Assembly: GCF_007002745.1 (NCBI RefSeq)
Contig: NZ_SGNY01000014.1
Location: forward strand, 1 to 64,000
Direction: 5' to 3'
Source: Martinezella rhizogenes
GTDB taxonomy: Bacteria; Pseudomonadota; Alphaproteobacteria; Rhizobiales; Rhizobiaceae
Length of the DNA stretch: 64,000 nt
Every line of letters starts with the position of its first letter. The stretch's first letter is position 1. The notes beneath the pieces were generated by a model. It saw only the letters and a program-made list of their open reading frames with translations. It was not told the origin of the DNA and did not search any database. This document shows positions 16,622-24,636 of this stretch, piece by piece. The translations under genes were made by a program, and so were the position numbers.

Positions 16622-17638
16622 TCAATCCAGTGGGAAAGCTACCTGGTATTGCAGACCGGCCTGATCATAGTGGATTTCGCTTTCCGCCTGCAGTTCGTAT
16701 CTGGCGCCTTTTGTTATCAGGGTCGTTCCAAAACCGGTTTCCTGGGGCGCAGAAACCGGGGGCCCACCGCTTTCTTGCCACCGGAGATCGACATGATCGC
16801 GCCCCTGACTGTCACGCAGCGTCTTCCAGAAAACCTCCACCTTCCCGTGCGCTCCGGAAAGCGAGCCGTATTTCTGAGCATTCGTCAGCAGCTCATGCAG
16901 GATCATCCCGAGCGCCAGTGCGGATTTTGGTGACACCTGAACGCCTTCAGGACCCTCAAGTTCGACCCGGCTTGCGAAACTGTTATGGGGCTCAATCGCC
17001 CGCTTCACGACATCCTTCAGATCTGTCTCGCCCCAGTTGCTTTGAAAAAGCAGGGCGTGGCTTTCGGCAAGGGCCGTCACGCGGGCCACAAGCCTCTCCT
17101 GATAATCGTCGACGGAAGTGCTGCCCTTTGCCGTTCTGCGGATGATGGAAATGACCATCGCCATGGTGTTCTTGACGCGGTGGCTAAGCTCACGGACAAG
17201 CAATTCCTTGTGGATCTCCGCCCGCTTCCGCTCCTGTTTCTCCCGCGCTTCCGCAAGCGCCCGTTCGACAGCAGACGGCAATCTTGCCAATCGTTGTTTG
17301 AGGACGTAATCGGTCGCACCGCGCCTGAATGCATCGATTGCTGCGTCTTCACCCAAAATGCCCGACACAAAAATGAACGGTGTGTCTGGAAACCTTTGCA
17401 TGGTGACATCGAGCGCAGACATGCCATCGAAATCCGGCAGAGAAAAATCAGCAAGGATGATATCGAACTGCTGGTTTTCCAATGCCTCCATGAACGATGC
17501 CTTGCCTACCGCCCTTGTCACCGCAGGCGGCGGCGAAATGCGCGAAAGCTGCTCTTCGATCAGTTCCGCATCAACAGAGCTGTCCTCAAGGAGAAGAAGC
17601 CTGCTTGCTTCCATTTGCAGCATTGCCTCATTCACCAT
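16622..17638 (-). CDS. Receiver-HWE histidine kinase
   Basis: A protein of 338 residues from ATG 17638: receiver with Asp64 (ILADFSLPDFDG), then an HWE-family kinase with His153 (VRELSHRVKNTMAMV) and a C-terminal ATPase domain (LLTNAQKYGSLSG, WQESGG). The start is uncertain: GTG 17650, ATG 17638 and ATG 17623 are all in frame and none has a strong ribosome-binding site. The first two overlap the end of the receiver gene. It is the third gene of the phytochrome module and the architectural twin of 13048-14085. The two probably act as kinases gated by phosphorylated receivers, feeding a PhyR-like or other output outside the window. Confidence 0.88.
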   Translation of the reverse strand: MVNEAMLQMEASRLLLLEDSSVDAELIEEQLSRISPPPAVTRAVGKASFMEALENQQFDIILADFSLPDFDGMSALDVTMQRFPDTPFIFVSGILGEDAAIDAFRRGATDYVLKQRLARLPSAVERALAEAREKQERKRAEIHKELLVRELSHRVKNTMAMVISIIRRTAKGSTSVDDYQERLVARVTALAESHALLFQSNWGETDLKDVVKRAIEPHNSFASRVELEGPEGVQVSPKSALALGMILHELLTNAQKYGSLSGAHGKVEVFWKTLRDSQGRDHVDLRWQESGGPPVSAPQETGFGTTLITKGARYELQAESEIHYDQAGLQYQVAFPLD

Positions 17639-18083
17639 TGCGACGCGCACCCGGTGGTGGCTCGTTCAAGAGCGCCCAGAAAACCCCGAGATCCTTGATG
17701 GCCTTGAAAAACTCGTTGAACTCGACGGGCTTGACGACAAAGGCGTTCACGCCGAGTTCGTAGCTCTTCACAAGATCCTGTTCTTCGCGGGACGAGGTCA
17801 GCATGACAACGGGGATATGCCGCAGGTGATCGCTGCCCTTGACCATCTGCAAAACCTCAAGCCCGTCTACTTTTGGTAATTTGAGGTCAAGAAGAACGAC
17901 CGTAGGATCACCCGTTGGGCGATTGTGATAAGCGCCCGTGACATTGAGATAATCAAGTGCCTCGGCTCCGTCCCGCGCAACAACAACCTCGTTTGCAAGT
18001 TGACATTTCTCAAGTGCGGTCAGCGTTAGTTCCAGATCGCGTGGATTATCTTCCACCAGCAAAATAGGTCTGAGTTCAGGCAA
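17628..18083 (-). CDS. Single-domain response regulator (Rcp1-like) of the phytochrome module
   Basis: A 151-residue receiver beginning MPELRPILLVEDNPRDLELT, phospho-acceptor Asp66 (VVLLDLKLPKVDG), Thr/Ser in VMLTSSREE and Lys in FVVKPVEFNE. I chose the TTG at 18083 because AGAGGAAG sits just before it and the resulting start fits the family; a further in-frame TTG at 18098 has no such site. It overlaps the phytochrome stop by eight bases (translational coupling), so it is the expected cognate partner of that kinase, as Rcp1/Arr proteins are in other bacteria. Confidence 0.9.
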   Translation of the reverse strand: MPELRPILLVEDNPRDLELTLTALEKCQLANEVVVARDGAEALDYLNVTGAYHNRPTGDPTVVLLDLKLPKVDGLEVLQMVKGSDHLRHIPVVMLTSSREEQDLVKSYELGVNAFVVKPVEFNEFFKAIKDLGVFWALLNEPPPGARRNGE

Positions 18084-20286
18084 TTTCTTCCTCTTCAATT
18101 TTCATAACCGGCAATGTGAAGGAGAACGAGGCTCCCTCGCCTACGGTTCCCTGTGCGCTGACCGAACCGTTATGGCGCTCAACAATGCGCCTGACGAGAG
18201 CAAGCCCGATACCTGTCCCCTCAAAATCCTCGACACGTTGCAGCCTCTGGAACACACCAAAGAGCTTGCCGTAATAGGCCATATCGAAGCCGACGCCATT
18301 ATCGTCCACCGAATAAGTGACGTCGTCTTCGGTTTCAACCGCAGCAATGGTGATGATCGAGACCGGTTCCTGGCGGGAATATTTGATCGCGTTGTCGATG
18401 AGATTGTACCAGACCTGCCGCAACAGGGTCGGATCGCCGCGCGTAACCGGCAGATGGCCAATACGCCACTCGATCTGACGATCAGTCATGGATGGGGCAA
18501 GAGAGCGGCGAACCTCGCTCACCACCTTTTCCATGTCCACAGATTTCATGGCGATTTGCGTGCGGCCAAGCTGCGAGAACTTCAGAAGATCGTCCACGAG
18601 CCTGCCTGCCCCCAGAGCCGCCTCGGAGATCATTTGCAGATAATGCAGGGATTTGTCGTCCATGGCGTCGCTGCGCTCGCGCAGCAACTGTGCAAAGCCG
18701 ACAATATGGCGGAAAGGCGCGCGCAGGTCGTGCGAAACGGAATAGGAAAAAGCTTCCAGTTCCTTATTGGTTCGCTGCAATTCTCGCGTCAAATCCGCCA
18801 TTTCCTCGGCCTTGCGCAGAACAATGCCGATAATCGCACTTCGAAGCTCCCGTGCCGCCGAAAGTTCCGGTTCAGACCACGGCAAAGCCGTGTTACGCAC
18901 CTGCTCCTTCCAGATTTCGAAGGATTTGCGGGGATGAATGCGCCCGCTTTCCTGCACGGTCTTATGCGGATCTCCCCCCCAGCGTACGGTTTTTACGACT
19001 TCCGGCCGAAACCAGATAAGCCAGCTGCCGTGCAGTTCCGAGATGCGCATCGCGATAATTCCGCTTGCTGCGCCGGCAAAAGACGCAGCTGCAGGATAAT
19101 AGTTCACAAGGCACTCGGCCGCAAAGACATCCGTGACCGCCTGCTCGCCGAGCCACAGGACCAACTCTTCAACCTGCTGCCGTGACGGTGTCTTGCCGAC
19201 CAGCTCATATGCATTGCCCCGGACGAGCGCAGCGCCATCCGCTCCCACCTGTTTCAGCAGGTCTTCTCTTTGATCATCGCCTTCAAGAAGGCCATCAGCC
19301 CATTTTTCGGCCCCTGCCATCCCCTTCAGCAGGCGCGCCTGAATATGGCCAAGCTCCACACGGCGGGACGCATCCTGGGAACTCTGCTCCATGGCTATCC
19401 GCATCGACAGGAGCTGTGCAGCAAAATCACAGGCTTCACGCACGGCAAGGGACACCGAATGAGACGCGGAGTGATGACAGGCAATCAGACCCCACAGGGT
19501 GCCGTTGACGATAATCGACACCGACATGGAAGCAGCCGTACCCATGTTGCGCATATATTCGAGATGGACCGGCGATACGCTGCGAAGCTGCGAAAAGCTC
19601 ATATCAAGCACCGCCCCCGTTGCCGCATTCAGCTGCGGTGTGACCGGGACCGGTCGATAATCGACATCGGGGATCATCCGCAGGCGGTTGATCGTGTAGA
19701 GCTGCCGTGCCTGCGGCGGAATATCGGCCGCCGGAAAGCGAAGCCCAAGATAAGACGGCAAATTGCCGCTTCCGGCCTCCGCAACGACATGGCCGCTCCA
19801 GTCCAGCCCGAAGTCATAGATCAGGGTACGGTCATAGCCGCTGATAGAGGATACCAGTTGGGTCGTCCGCAAAAGCGCGTCTTCAAGCGAGGGTGCGCTG
19901 TTCAGATATTGCGCCAAACCGGTGAGTTCGCCCATCAACTTTTCAGCCGATTCGCCGTGCCTCGTTTTTTCGAATTCGATTATGATCAGGGCGCCGGATC
20001 GATACGCAGAAACATCGAGTGCCTTTTCGGTCCAGACATATCTGAAATTGTTTTCGTCACCGGAATACCATTCGGATAAGGCGACTATGAACGGCAGGAC
20101 CGTAACATTTGCAGCCGCACCAATCGGCAGGGACGCCTCAATATAATCATGGAGATTATCACTCGCCTGCACGACGAAAAATTCGCTGGCAGCCAGGACC
20201 AGAAGCGCACCATGTTCCTGAATAGCGCCGGGGATGTGGATGGGCTCGGCGCCGCAACTATCCAGTTTCGGCGTAACTGAACTCAT
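18076..20286 (-). CDS. Bacteriophytochrome histidine kinase
   Basis: A 736-residue red/far-red photoreceptor kinase. The biliverdin-attachment cysteine is Cys11, in the canonical context DSCGAEPIHIPGAIQEHGAL. PAS is at about 10-110, GAF at about 125-300 (FPAADIPPQARQLYTINRLR; MRNMGTAASMSVSIIVNG; LIACHH) and PHY at about 305-490 with tongue motifs WGGDP and PRKSF. HisKA has His519 (SVSHDLRAPFRHIVGF) and HATPase has LIDNAIKYS, DDNGVGFD and EGTGIGLAL. The GAF motif reads PAADIP where PASDIP is usual. It is the first gene of an operon with a receiver and a receiver-HWE kinase. No haem oxygenase gene is in the window, so biliverdin must be made by a distant locus. Confidence 0.95.
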   Translation of the reverse strand: MSSVTPKLDSCGAEPIHIPGAIQEHGALLVLAASEFFVVQASDNLHDYIEASLPIGAAANVTVLPFIVALSEWYSGDENNFRYVWTEKALDVSAYRSGALIIIEFEKTRHGESAEKLMGELTGLAQYLNSAPSLEDALLRTTQLVSSISGYDRTLIYDFGLDWSGHVVAEAGSGNLPSYLGLRFPAADIPPQARQLYTINRLRMIPDVDYRPVPVTPQLNAATGAVLDMSFSQLRSVSPVHLEYMRNMGTAASMSVSIIVNGTLWGLIACHHSASHSVSLAVREACDFAAQLLSMRIAMEQSSQDASRRVELGHIQARLLKGMAGAEKWADGLLEGDDQREDLLKQVGADGAALVRGNAYELVGKTPSRQQVEELVLWLGEQAVTDVFAAECLVNYYPAAASFAGAASGIIAMRISELHGSWLIWFRPEVVKTVRWGGDPHKTVQESGRIHPRKSFEIWKEQVRNTALPWSEPELSAARELRSAIIGIVLRKAEEMADLTRELQRTNKELEAFSYSVSHDLRAPFRHIVGFAQLLRERSDAMDDKSLHYLQMISEAALGAGRLVDDLLKFSQLGRTQIAMKSVDMEKVVSEVRRSLAPSMTDRQIEWRIGHLPVTRGDPTLLRQVWYNLIDNAIKYSRQEPVSIITIAAVETEDDVTYSVDDNGVGFDMAYYGKLFGVFQRLQRVEDFEGTGIGLALVRRIVERHNGSVSAQGTVGEGASFSFTLPVMKIEEEEIA

Positions 20287-20436
20287 GACTTTCTCCAGCC
20301 GCTCTTTGTAGAAGAACGATCGACCTGCTCAAAAGATGCCGCCAACCTATTGATTATTGCGGCGATGTAAACGCTCGTTTTCAGCAAATCGTGTCAGGAC
20401 GACCACCGGTATTTCCGAAGATCGTCACTCCAGTCG

Positions 20437-21468
20437 CTATGACCCAACGCTCGCCATGAGATAATGACCCACCCCCCAGACGTCACCGCCGTCATGGCCA
20501 AAAAGCCCGGCGGTTGCCAGAAAGAACAGTCGCCAGCGCCGTTCCCACAGCCGCGCATCAACGCCATAAACCCGTTGCAGGATCGGTCGTATATGCTCGA
20601 TCTCCCGGTCGAAATTCGCCAACCAGTCGAGCGCTGTCCGACGATAATGCGATCCCGACCAGCGCCATTCCCGTTCGACGGTGAAAAGCGTGTCGAAACG
20701 ATGGGGAAGATCGAAGGCAGGCATCATGCCGCCGGTGAAGAAATGCTGCGCGATCCAGTCCGCCGGATTGTTGTGGTCAAAACGGTAGGATCGGTCACGG
20801 TGATTAAAGACGTGCAGGAACAAGCGGCCTTCCGGCTTCAACCATGCATGAACACGCTCAAACAATGCGCGCCAGTTGGACATGTGCTCGAACATTTCCA
20901 CCGAAACGACGCGATCGAAACGCGCGCCAACGGTGAAATCATTCATATCGGCGGTCACTACCGACAGATTGGAAAAGCCGCGCTCCCGGGCGCAGCCGAC
21001 TATATATTCGCGTTGCGATGCGGAATTTGAGACGGACGTGATCCGCGCGTTGGGAAAACGCCCCGCCATATAAAGGGAAAGCGAGCCCCAGCCGCAGCCG
21101 AGTTCGAGAATGTCCATACCATCCTGCAACCCGGCATGGGCCACGGTCTCGGCCAGTGCCGCAGTTTCCGCCTCATCGAGGGTCGTCGCGGCATCGGGAT
21201 AGTAACAGCAGGAATATTTGCGCTGGCCCCCAAGAACGAGCGCGAAAAATTCCGCGGGGACCTCATAGTGCTGCCTGTTCGCCTCGTCGGTATGGCTGGC
21301 AATGGGGAATTTCGCCATATCGGCCGCAAAAACCAATTCGGCATCGGCCGGGATTTTTGCAAGCCGCCGTTTCGTTCTTGCGCAGAGCATATCTATTCCG
21401 GCGAGAGTGACGCTGTCGTTGAGCGGCGTACGTTCCGCGGCATTGATGGCGAAGGAGAGCATGTTCAT
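20437..21468 (-). CDS. CFA-synthase-like SAM-dependent methyltransferase
   Basis: A 343-residue methyltransferase of the cyclopropane-fatty-acid-synthase superfamily, acting on acyl chains of membrane phospholipids. SAM motif I is ILELGCGWGSLSLYMAGRFP; the substrate-cap region has HYEVPAEFFALVLGGQRKYS and later SVEMFEHMSNWRALFERV. It overlaps the DUF1295 gene by four bases and is co-transcribed with it, divergent from the FAD-oxidoreductase operon. It is shorter than the second CFA-like enzyme (24623) and lacks its N-terminal domain, so the two probably do different chemistry, such as methylation of a modified chain rather than ring formation. Confidence 0.88.
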   Translation of the reverse strand: MNMLSFAINAAERTPLNDSVTLAGIDMLCARTKRRLAKIPADAELVFAADMAKFPIASHTDEANRQHYEVPAEFFALVLGGQRKYSCCYYPDAATTLDEAETAALAETVAHAGLQDGMDILELGCGWGSLSLYMAGRFPNARITSVSNSASQREYIVGCARERGFSNLSVVTADMNDFTVGARFDRVVSVEMFEHMSNWRALFERVHAWLKPEGRLFLHVFNHRDRSYRFDHNNPADWIAQHFFTGGMMPAFDLPHRFDTLFTVEREWRWSGSHYRRTALDWLANFDREIEHIRPILQRVYGVDARLWERRWRLFFLATAGLFGHDGGDVWGVGHYLMASVGS

Positions 21469-22253
21469 GGCGTTTCCTCGTTCTTGCGCGGCCCCGGAAA
21501 GAAGGCGTTGACGCGGCGTTGCAGGGCGCGGAATTTTTCCCCGCGCGATTTCAGCATGTGCTCTTCAAGCGGCGGAATGCCGGAGACGTGGACGAGCAGC
21601 CAGTACATCATGACCGGTGCGGCGAGCGAGGCCCATGACAAGGCGTGGGCCTGAACTGCCAGCAACGGCAGGCTGCACCAGAAGAGCCATTCGAAGAAAT
21701 AATTGGGATGGCGGGAGTAACGCCAGAAACCGGCTTCGCAGACGCCGGTTATTGCTTCAGGGGTTTTCCTGAATTTCGATAGCTGTGCGTCCGAGAGAGC
21801 TTCCCCTGCCAGCGCCGCAACGGCAATCATGGTGGCAAGAAGGTCGAGAACACGCGGGAAACTCTGGCCATTACCAGCCGCAAGATAGACTGCCAGAACA
21901 AGCACGAAGGCGGCAACGGCCTGTATCTGGAGGAAGATGAAAAGCCGCAGGGAGGCAGCACTGCCCCATTTTTCGATGAGCTTCGCATAACGGGGATCTT
22001 CCCCGCCGCCCCGCGTGCGCAGGCCGATATGGCCGGCAAGCCGCAGGGACCAGACGGCAATAAGCAAAAATACGATAGCGCGTCGCCCGCCGTCTCCTTC
22101 CGCCAATGAAACAGCCAAGACGCCTCCAAGCCCCACGCTCGCGGACCAGACGGTGTCGATCCAGCCGCTAGAGCCGGTTGCTCTCTGTAATACCCACGCT
22201 CCGGCCATGAGCAGCGACATGAGAATGGCAAGCATCAGGATCACAGAAAACAT
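21465..22253 (-). CDS. DUF1295 (steroid 5-alpha-reductase-like) membrane protein
   Basis: A 262-residue polytopic inner-membrane protein beginning MFSVILMLAILMSLLMAGAW (ATG 22253); the frame is open to a TTG at 22325, but that extension would cover the -10 promoter element at 22307-22312. About seven hydrophobic segments are visible. GFWRYSRHPNYFFEWLFW near the C-terminus is the conserved cofactor motif of the 5-alpha-reductase/ICMT-like superfamily. Family members reduce or modify lipid double bonds or terpenoid chains. The adjacent CFA-like methyltransferase suggests a two-step modification of acyl chains; the reaction itself is not known. Confidence 0.85.
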   Translation of the reverse strand: MFSVILMLAILMSLLMAGAWVLQRATGSSGWIDTVWSASVGLGGVLAVSLAEGDGGRRAIVFLLIAVWSLRLAGHIGLRTRGGGEDPRYAKLIEKWGSAASLRLFIFLQIQAVAAFVLVLAVYLAAGNGQSFPRVLDLLATMIAVAALAGEALSDAQLSKFRKTPEAITGVCEAGFWRYSRHPNYFFEWLFWCSLPLLAVQAHALSWASLAAPVMMYWLLVHVSGIPPLEEHMLKSRGEKFRALQRRVNAFFPGPRKNEETP

Positions 22254-22306
22254 CACTACTTCACTCACCGTTTTGAACAGATCGAGGCCGGGTGTCCGTG
22301 ATGGCA

Positions 22307-22335
22307 AATACGAGCGAACCGGCAAAAGAGTTTCA
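22307..22335 (-). promoter_or_regulatory. ECF-sigma promoter of the DUF1295/methyltransferase operon
   Basis: Reading on the minus strand, TGAAAC (22335-22330), 17-base spacer, CGTATT (22312-22307), 54 bases before the DUF1295 start. It matches in elements and spacing the plus-strand site at 22371-22399. Confidence 0.65.
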
Positions 22336-22370
22336 GCATTCGGAAAAAAATCAAAAAAACTGCCGGCCGC

Positions 22371-22399
22371 TGAAACTTATCATGCGCCGGCCTCGTATC
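22371..22399 (+). promoter_or_regulatory. ECF-sigma promoter of the FAD-oxidoreductase to anti-sigma operon
   Basis: TGAAAC (22371-22376), 17-base spacer, CGTATC (22394-22399), 45 bases before the start at 22445. With the divergent copy it forms a two-way promoter region, presumably read by the ECF sigma factor encoded at 26917. Confidence 0.68.
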
Positions 22400-22444
22400 T
22401 GCGCTGTCCCAAGGCAAATTTTTGTAATGCGATAGCGAGGATAG

Positions 22445-23818
22445 ATGACCGACACCGAAGCAACACGAGGACATAGCCGGCGCCGCATCGCCATAGTGGG
22501 AACAGGAATTTCCGGCCTGTCGGCGGCCTGGCTTTTGTCGCAACGGCACGATGTCACGGTCTTCGAGGCGGCGGATCGCATCGGCGGCCACACCAACACG
22601 GTAACATTCGACACGGATAATGGGCCGGTTCACGTCGATACCGGCTTCATCGTTTATAACGAATCGACCTATCCCAATCTCACCGCGCTTTTTCAGACAC
22701 TGGACGTGCCGACGGCAGCCTCCAACATGTCTTTCGCCGTTTCCCTGAACAATGGCGGCTTTGAATATTCCGGCGGAACGGGTCTTGGCCTGCTGGCACA
22801 AAAGAGAAATGCGCTACGACCCCGTTTCTGGTCGATGCTCGCGGACCTGCTGCGGTTCTACCGCTACGCTCCGCGAGACCTGCATGTGATGGGTGACGTG
22901 TCTCTCGACGACTATCTCACACACAATCGCTACGGGGCGGCCTTCCGCGACGATCATCTTTACCCCATGGCCGCGGCCATATGGTCCACGCCGGCGATGG
23001 AGGTCGGTCGTTATCCAGCGGCGCATTTCATCAAATTCTGCCGCAATCACGGTCTGCTGCTGCTACGCAATCGGCCGGTCTGGCGCACCGTCGTCGGTGG
23101 CGCACACGAATATGTAAAGCGCATCACCGCACCGTTTGCGGATCGAATTCGCCTCTCGACGCCGGTGACGCGCATCCACCGCCTGCCTGATGGCATCGAA
23201 ATCATCACTGCGGAGGGCGAAACCGCTCGCTTCGATGACGTGGTGATCGCAACCCATGCGGATCAGGCGCTCGATATGCTCGTGGATGCAACGCGCGCCG
23301 AACGGCTCATTCTCGGCGCCTTTACCTACACCCGAAACCGCGCCGTGCTTCACACCGACAGCAGCTTCATGCCGCGCCGGCGCGCTGCCTGGTCAAGCTG
23401 GAACTATGTGGCCGACAAGAGCATTGAAGCTCGTCAGCCGAGCATCACCTACTGGATGAACAGGCTGCAGCCGCTGGGCAAAACCCCTGATACTTTTGTA
23501 ACGCTGAACCCGGCGCGAGAACCGGATCAAGGAAAAATCATCGCCGAGGAAACCTATCACCACCCGGTTTTTGACGCTGGCACCGAACAGATGCGCCAGG
23601 AATTATGGGCCTTGCAGGGCCTGCGAAACACCTGGTTCTGCGGCGCCTATTTCGGCTCTGGTTTTCATGAAGACGGCCTTCAGGCGGGCCTTGCGGTTGC
23701 CGAAGATCTTGGCGGCGTATCCCGCCCATGGAAGGTTGCGGACGACAGCGGCCGGATCATTCGCCTGGATTTGGCGGCGATTGCGACGGACACACAACTC
23801 ATGGAGGCAACGTCATGA
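22445..23818 (+). CDS. FAD-dependent amine-oxidase-family oxidoreductase
   Basis: A 457-residue flavoprotein. The Rossmann FAD motif is IAIVGTGISGLSAAWLLSQR, followed by FEAADRIGGHTNT; the C-terminal FAD-contact segment is WFCGAYFGSGFHEDGLQAG. This family (NAD-binding/amine oxidase, COG2907) is found beside CFA-like methyltransferases and DUF1365 genes in many alphaproteobacteria, and proteins of this sort act as desaturases on membrane acyl chains in furan-fatty-acid synthesis. It is the first gene of the plus-strand operon, behind the ECF promoter at 22371, and overlaps the DUF1365 gene by four bases. Substrate assignment is inference. Confidence 0.87.
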   Translation: MTDTEATRGHSRRRIAIVGTGISGLSAAWLLSQRHDVTVFEAADRIGGHTNTVTFDTDNGPVHVDTGFIVYNESTYPNLTALFQTLDVPTAASNMSFAVSLNNGGFEYSGGTGLGLLAQKRNALRPRFWSMLADLLRFYRYAPRDLHVMGDVSLDDYLTHNRYGAAFRDDHLYPMAAAIWSTPAMEVGRYPAAHFIKFCRNHGLLLLRNRPVWRTVVGGAHEYVKRITAPFADRIRLSTPVTRIHRLPDGIEIITAEGETARFDDVVIATHADQALDMLVDATRAERLILGAFTYTRNRAVLHTDSSFMPRRRAAWSSWNYVADKSIEARQPSITYWMNRLQPLGKTPDTFVTLNPAREPDQGKIIAEETYHHPVFDAGTEQMRQELWALQGLRNTWFCGAYFGSGFHEDGLQAGLAVAEDLGGVSRPWKVADDSGRIIRLDLAAIATDTQLMEATS

Positions 23819-24636
23819 CGCCTCCCCTCACATCGGCGCTTTTCCCGGGCCACGTGACCCATGCGCGTTTCAAGCCAAAAACCCACAAACTGGACTACCG
23901 GATTTATTCGCTGCTTCTCGATCTCGATGAGTTGGAGACGCTCGACCGGAAATTGCGGTTTTTCTCTGTCGACCGTTTCAACCTGTTTTCATTTCATCGC
24001 AAGGATCGCGGCAACGGTGACAACACGATCGGGCTGCGCCAGCAGATAGAAACGGCCATGGCGGCGGCGGGCATGGCCGCCGATGGCGGACCCATCCGCC
24101 TGCTTACCATGCCGCGCCTGCTTGGCTGGGCCTTCAACCCGCTCAGCGTGTTCTTCTGCCACGGGCGCGACATGTCACTCAAAGCCATCCTCTGGCAGGT
24201 CGACAACACCTTCGGCCAAAGGCACTCCTATCTGATCCCGATAGAGGCCGGCGCGGGGACAGAGATCGTCCAGCGATGCGACAAGGCCTTTTATGTCTCG
24301 CCCTTCATGGACATGAACCTCCACTATGTTTTCCGCGTCGTCCCGCCCGGTGACACGCTGAAGATCATCATTGAAACTTTCGACGATGAAGGCGCCGTCC
24401 TGACAGCCCGCCATCTCGCCCGAAGGGTCGAGCTGACTGATGGCGCGCTGCTGAAAGCCTTCGTCGCCATCCCCTTTCTCACGCTGAAAGTCGTTGTCGG
24501 CATTCACTGGGAAGCCCTGAAAATCTGGCTGAAGGGCGTGCGGCTGAGAAAACGTCCGCTGCCACCCGTCGAGCCAATCTCCTTCGTTTCCCCTTCATCG
24601 TCGCAAATCGAGGCCAGAAGTCATGACCCCGTTTGA
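23815..24636 (+). CDS. DUF1365 protein
   Basis: A 273-residue protein of unknown function, starting at the ATG that overlaps the previous stop (ATGA). Family-typical segments are SALFPGHVTHARFKPKTHKL, LLTMPRLLGWAFNPLSVFFC and PFMDMNLHYVFRVVPPGDTL. No catalytic motif can be named, and no signal peptide or membrane segment is evident. It is almost always found between an FAD oxidoreductase and a CFA-like methyltransferase, as here, and overlaps the latter by 14 bases. This points to a role in acyl-chain modification of membrane lipids. Confidence 0.9.
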   Translation: MTPPLTSALFPGHVTHARFKPKTHKLDYRIYSLLLDLDELETLDRKLRFFSVDRFNLFSFHRKDRGNGDNTIGLRQQIETAMAAAGMAADGGPIRLLTMPRLLGWAFNPLSVFFCHGRDMSLKAILWQVDNTFGQRHSYLIPIEAGAGTEIVQRCDKAFYVSPFMDMNLHYVFRVVPPGDTLKIIIETFDDEGAVLTARHLARRVELTDGALLKAFVAIPFLTLKVVVGIHWEALKIWLKGVRLRKRPLPPVEPISFVSPSSSQIEARSHDPV

